A stretch of 6,218 nt of DNA, from contig JAJYCH010000304.1 of NCBI GenBank assembly GCA_021778575.1, positions 1 through 6,218 of the forward strand, in the 5' to 3' direction. A program made the translations under genes and the position numbers. The notes under the pieces are model-generated. The model was not told the DNA's origin. It ran no database searches and saw only the letters and a program-made list of their open reading frames with translations. The DNA comes from Planctomycetota bacterium. Its GTDB lineage: Bacteria > Planctomycetota > Planctomycetia > Isosphaerales > Isosphaeraceae. Positions 5,215-6,218 of this stretch are shown piece after piece. Every line of letters begins with the position of its first letter. Position 1 is the first letter of the stretch.

Positions 5215-6123
5215 TCAGTGACTCCGGCAATGTCCGGGGACCAGCCGTTCCGGCTCGGGGACGGCGGTCTCCAACGGATTCGCAAGCGGAGAATCCGGGA
5301 AGTTGGCCCGGATCAAAGGGATGGCGTTGGTCGCCATCCGACCCAGAACCGTCCGGGTTGTCAAAAGCATCATCAGCAATGCCAGCAAGACCAGGAGCGT
5401 GGTAATCGATGACGTCAGACGGAACGTCACCCGCTCGCCCTCCTCGCCGAGAACCATCGCGGCCACCTTCCACGACAGACGCGCTTCGCCGAAGCCCGCC
5501 TTGACGGTCGATTCGACCAGCGGAGTCGGGATCTCGGCAGAGACTTCTTCCGTGAGCGAGAACATCAGCAGAAGCAAGGCCGAGGCCGCCAGACCGCGAC
5601 TGGTCAGGCGGGATCGGAGCAGTTCTCGCCCCTTCTGGAGCCGGCTCTTGATCGTCCCGAGCGGGCAGCGGAGCCGCCTGGCCGCCTCTTCGACCGTCAA
5701 TCCCTCGAAGTAGCACAGGACGATCGGGTCGCGGAGCTTCAACGGAAGGGAGCGGATCTCGTCGTGCAGGATCGGTTTGAACTCACGATCGGCCGGGTCG
5801 AAGTCGGGGGGAGCCGGCGCTTCCATCTCGAGGACCTGCCTTTCCTTTGAGCGAATCTTCTCCACCCGTCGACGTTCGCGTCGCGAGATCCGGACCGCGA
5901 CCTCGTAAAGCCATCTCCCCAACGAGCCCCGATCCCGGATCGACCCCGCTTGACGGATCAGGACGACAAACGTTGCCTGGAACGCATCTTGCGCCACATC
6001 TCGATCTCTCAGCACGTCGAGGCAAACGCGAAGAACCATCGGGCCATAGCGGCGTACAAGTGCCTCGAAGGCGCGGTCGTCGCGACGGGACAGGAAGTCG
6101 AGCAAAAGTTGGTCGTCCGTCAT
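5215..6123 (-). CDS. ECF sigma factor with membrane-spanning C-terminal extension
   Basis: A 302-residue sigma-70-family (ECF-type) protein that would direct RNA polymerase to a dedicated promoter set. Region 2 is at about 16-85 (AFEALVRRYGPMVLRVCLDV, DAFQATFVVL, GRWLYEVAVR). A charged linker follows (80-115), then region 4 at about 116-172, with the helix-turn-helix LTVEEAARRLRCPLGTIKSRL. Usual ECF factors end near here; this one continues for about 130 residues. The extension has a hydrophobic stretch at 177-190, the segment EIPTPLVESTVKAG and a strong membrane helix at about 240-256, so the protein may be membrane-tethered. Similar extensions are common in planctomycete ECF factors. No separate anti-sigma gene is adjacent, so the extension may do that job (inference). 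The start at 6123 has GAGAGG 7 bases upstream; ATG at 6177 also has a fair site (GAGAGGA, 5 bases upstream) and would add 18 residues. Confidence 0.9.
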   Translation of the reverse strand: MTDDQLLLDFLSRRDDRAFEALVRRYGPMVLRVCLDVLRDRDVAQDAFQATFVVLIRQAGSIRDRGSLGRWLYEVAVRISRRERRRVEKIRSKERQVLEMEAPAPPDFDPADREFKPILHDEIRSLPLKLRDPIVLCYFEGLTVEEAARRLRCPLGTIKSRLQKGRELLRSRLTSRGLAASALLLLMFSLTEEVSAEIPTPLVESTVKAGFGEARLSWKVAAMVLGEEGERVTFRLTSSITTLLVLLALLMMLLTTRTVLGRMATNAIPLIRANFPDSPLANPLETAVPEPERLVPGHCRSH

Positions 6124-6218
6124 GACTTTGCCTCTCCCAAAGGCCTCGGCCGCCGTACCCTCTGGAGCACACTGCATCGAAGTCCTCTCTATTGAAGAGT
6201 GCGGCGCCCGCCCAGCCC

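Noticed and set aside
5215..5280. AVPEPE near the C-terminus of the sigma factor as a PEP-CTERM signal
   Set aside because: The motif follows rather than precedes the hydrophobic helix, and no basic cluster with a second helix comes after it; the resemblance to the AVPEPG codons of the TIGR03118 gene looks coincidental.

Overview
The window looks like chromosomal DNA from a planctomycete, probably near the Isosphaeraceae. Three things suggest this: two PEP-CTERM-anchored secreted proteins (one of the TIGR03118 type), an ECF sigma factor with the hydrophobic C-terminal extension common in that phylum, and moderately high GC with patchy composition. This taxonomic call is inference from gene content; no marker gene is present.

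Layout. (1) Positions 2-849, plus strand: the 3' part of a PadR-type repressor gene overlaps by 4 bp (ATGA) a gene for a HAAS/DUF1700-like membrane protein. (2) Positions 853-969: a long near-perfect inverted repeat (copy A). (3) Positions 1038-1856, minus strand: an AT-richer gene for a small secreted PEP-CTERM protein with HAF-like repeats. (4) Positions 1985-2203: a second copy of the repeat (B, with part of its left arm deleted), joined directly to a broken duplicate of the 3' end of the tpx gene. (5) Positions 2343-3173, plus strand: a class I SAM-dependent methyltransferase. (6) Positions 3206-3246: a third, miniature copy of the repeat (C). (7) Minus strand: an intact tpx thiol peroxidase (3274-3801), a TIGR03118 PEP-CTERM beta-propeller-like protein (3941-5050) and a membrane-extended ECF sigma factor (5215-6123). 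All three run in the same direction, with structured 139-bp and 164-bp gaps.

How it fits together. PadR plus HAAS protein is a familiar two-gene regulatory module. The sigma factor, TIGR03118 protein and tpx are co-directional and may share regulation, but each gap holds an inverted repeat, so a single operon is not assured. The most informative part is the middle. The PEP-CTERM gene lies between repeat copies A and B. The methyltransferase lies between a pair of roughly 160-bp direct repeats, each made of a repeat arm plus the tpx 3' end. This suggests that two accessory genes were inserted or rearranged next to tpx, with the repeat family marking the junctions. I see no transposase, integrase, CRISPR array, tRNA or rRNA, and no clear new defence or biosynthetic system.
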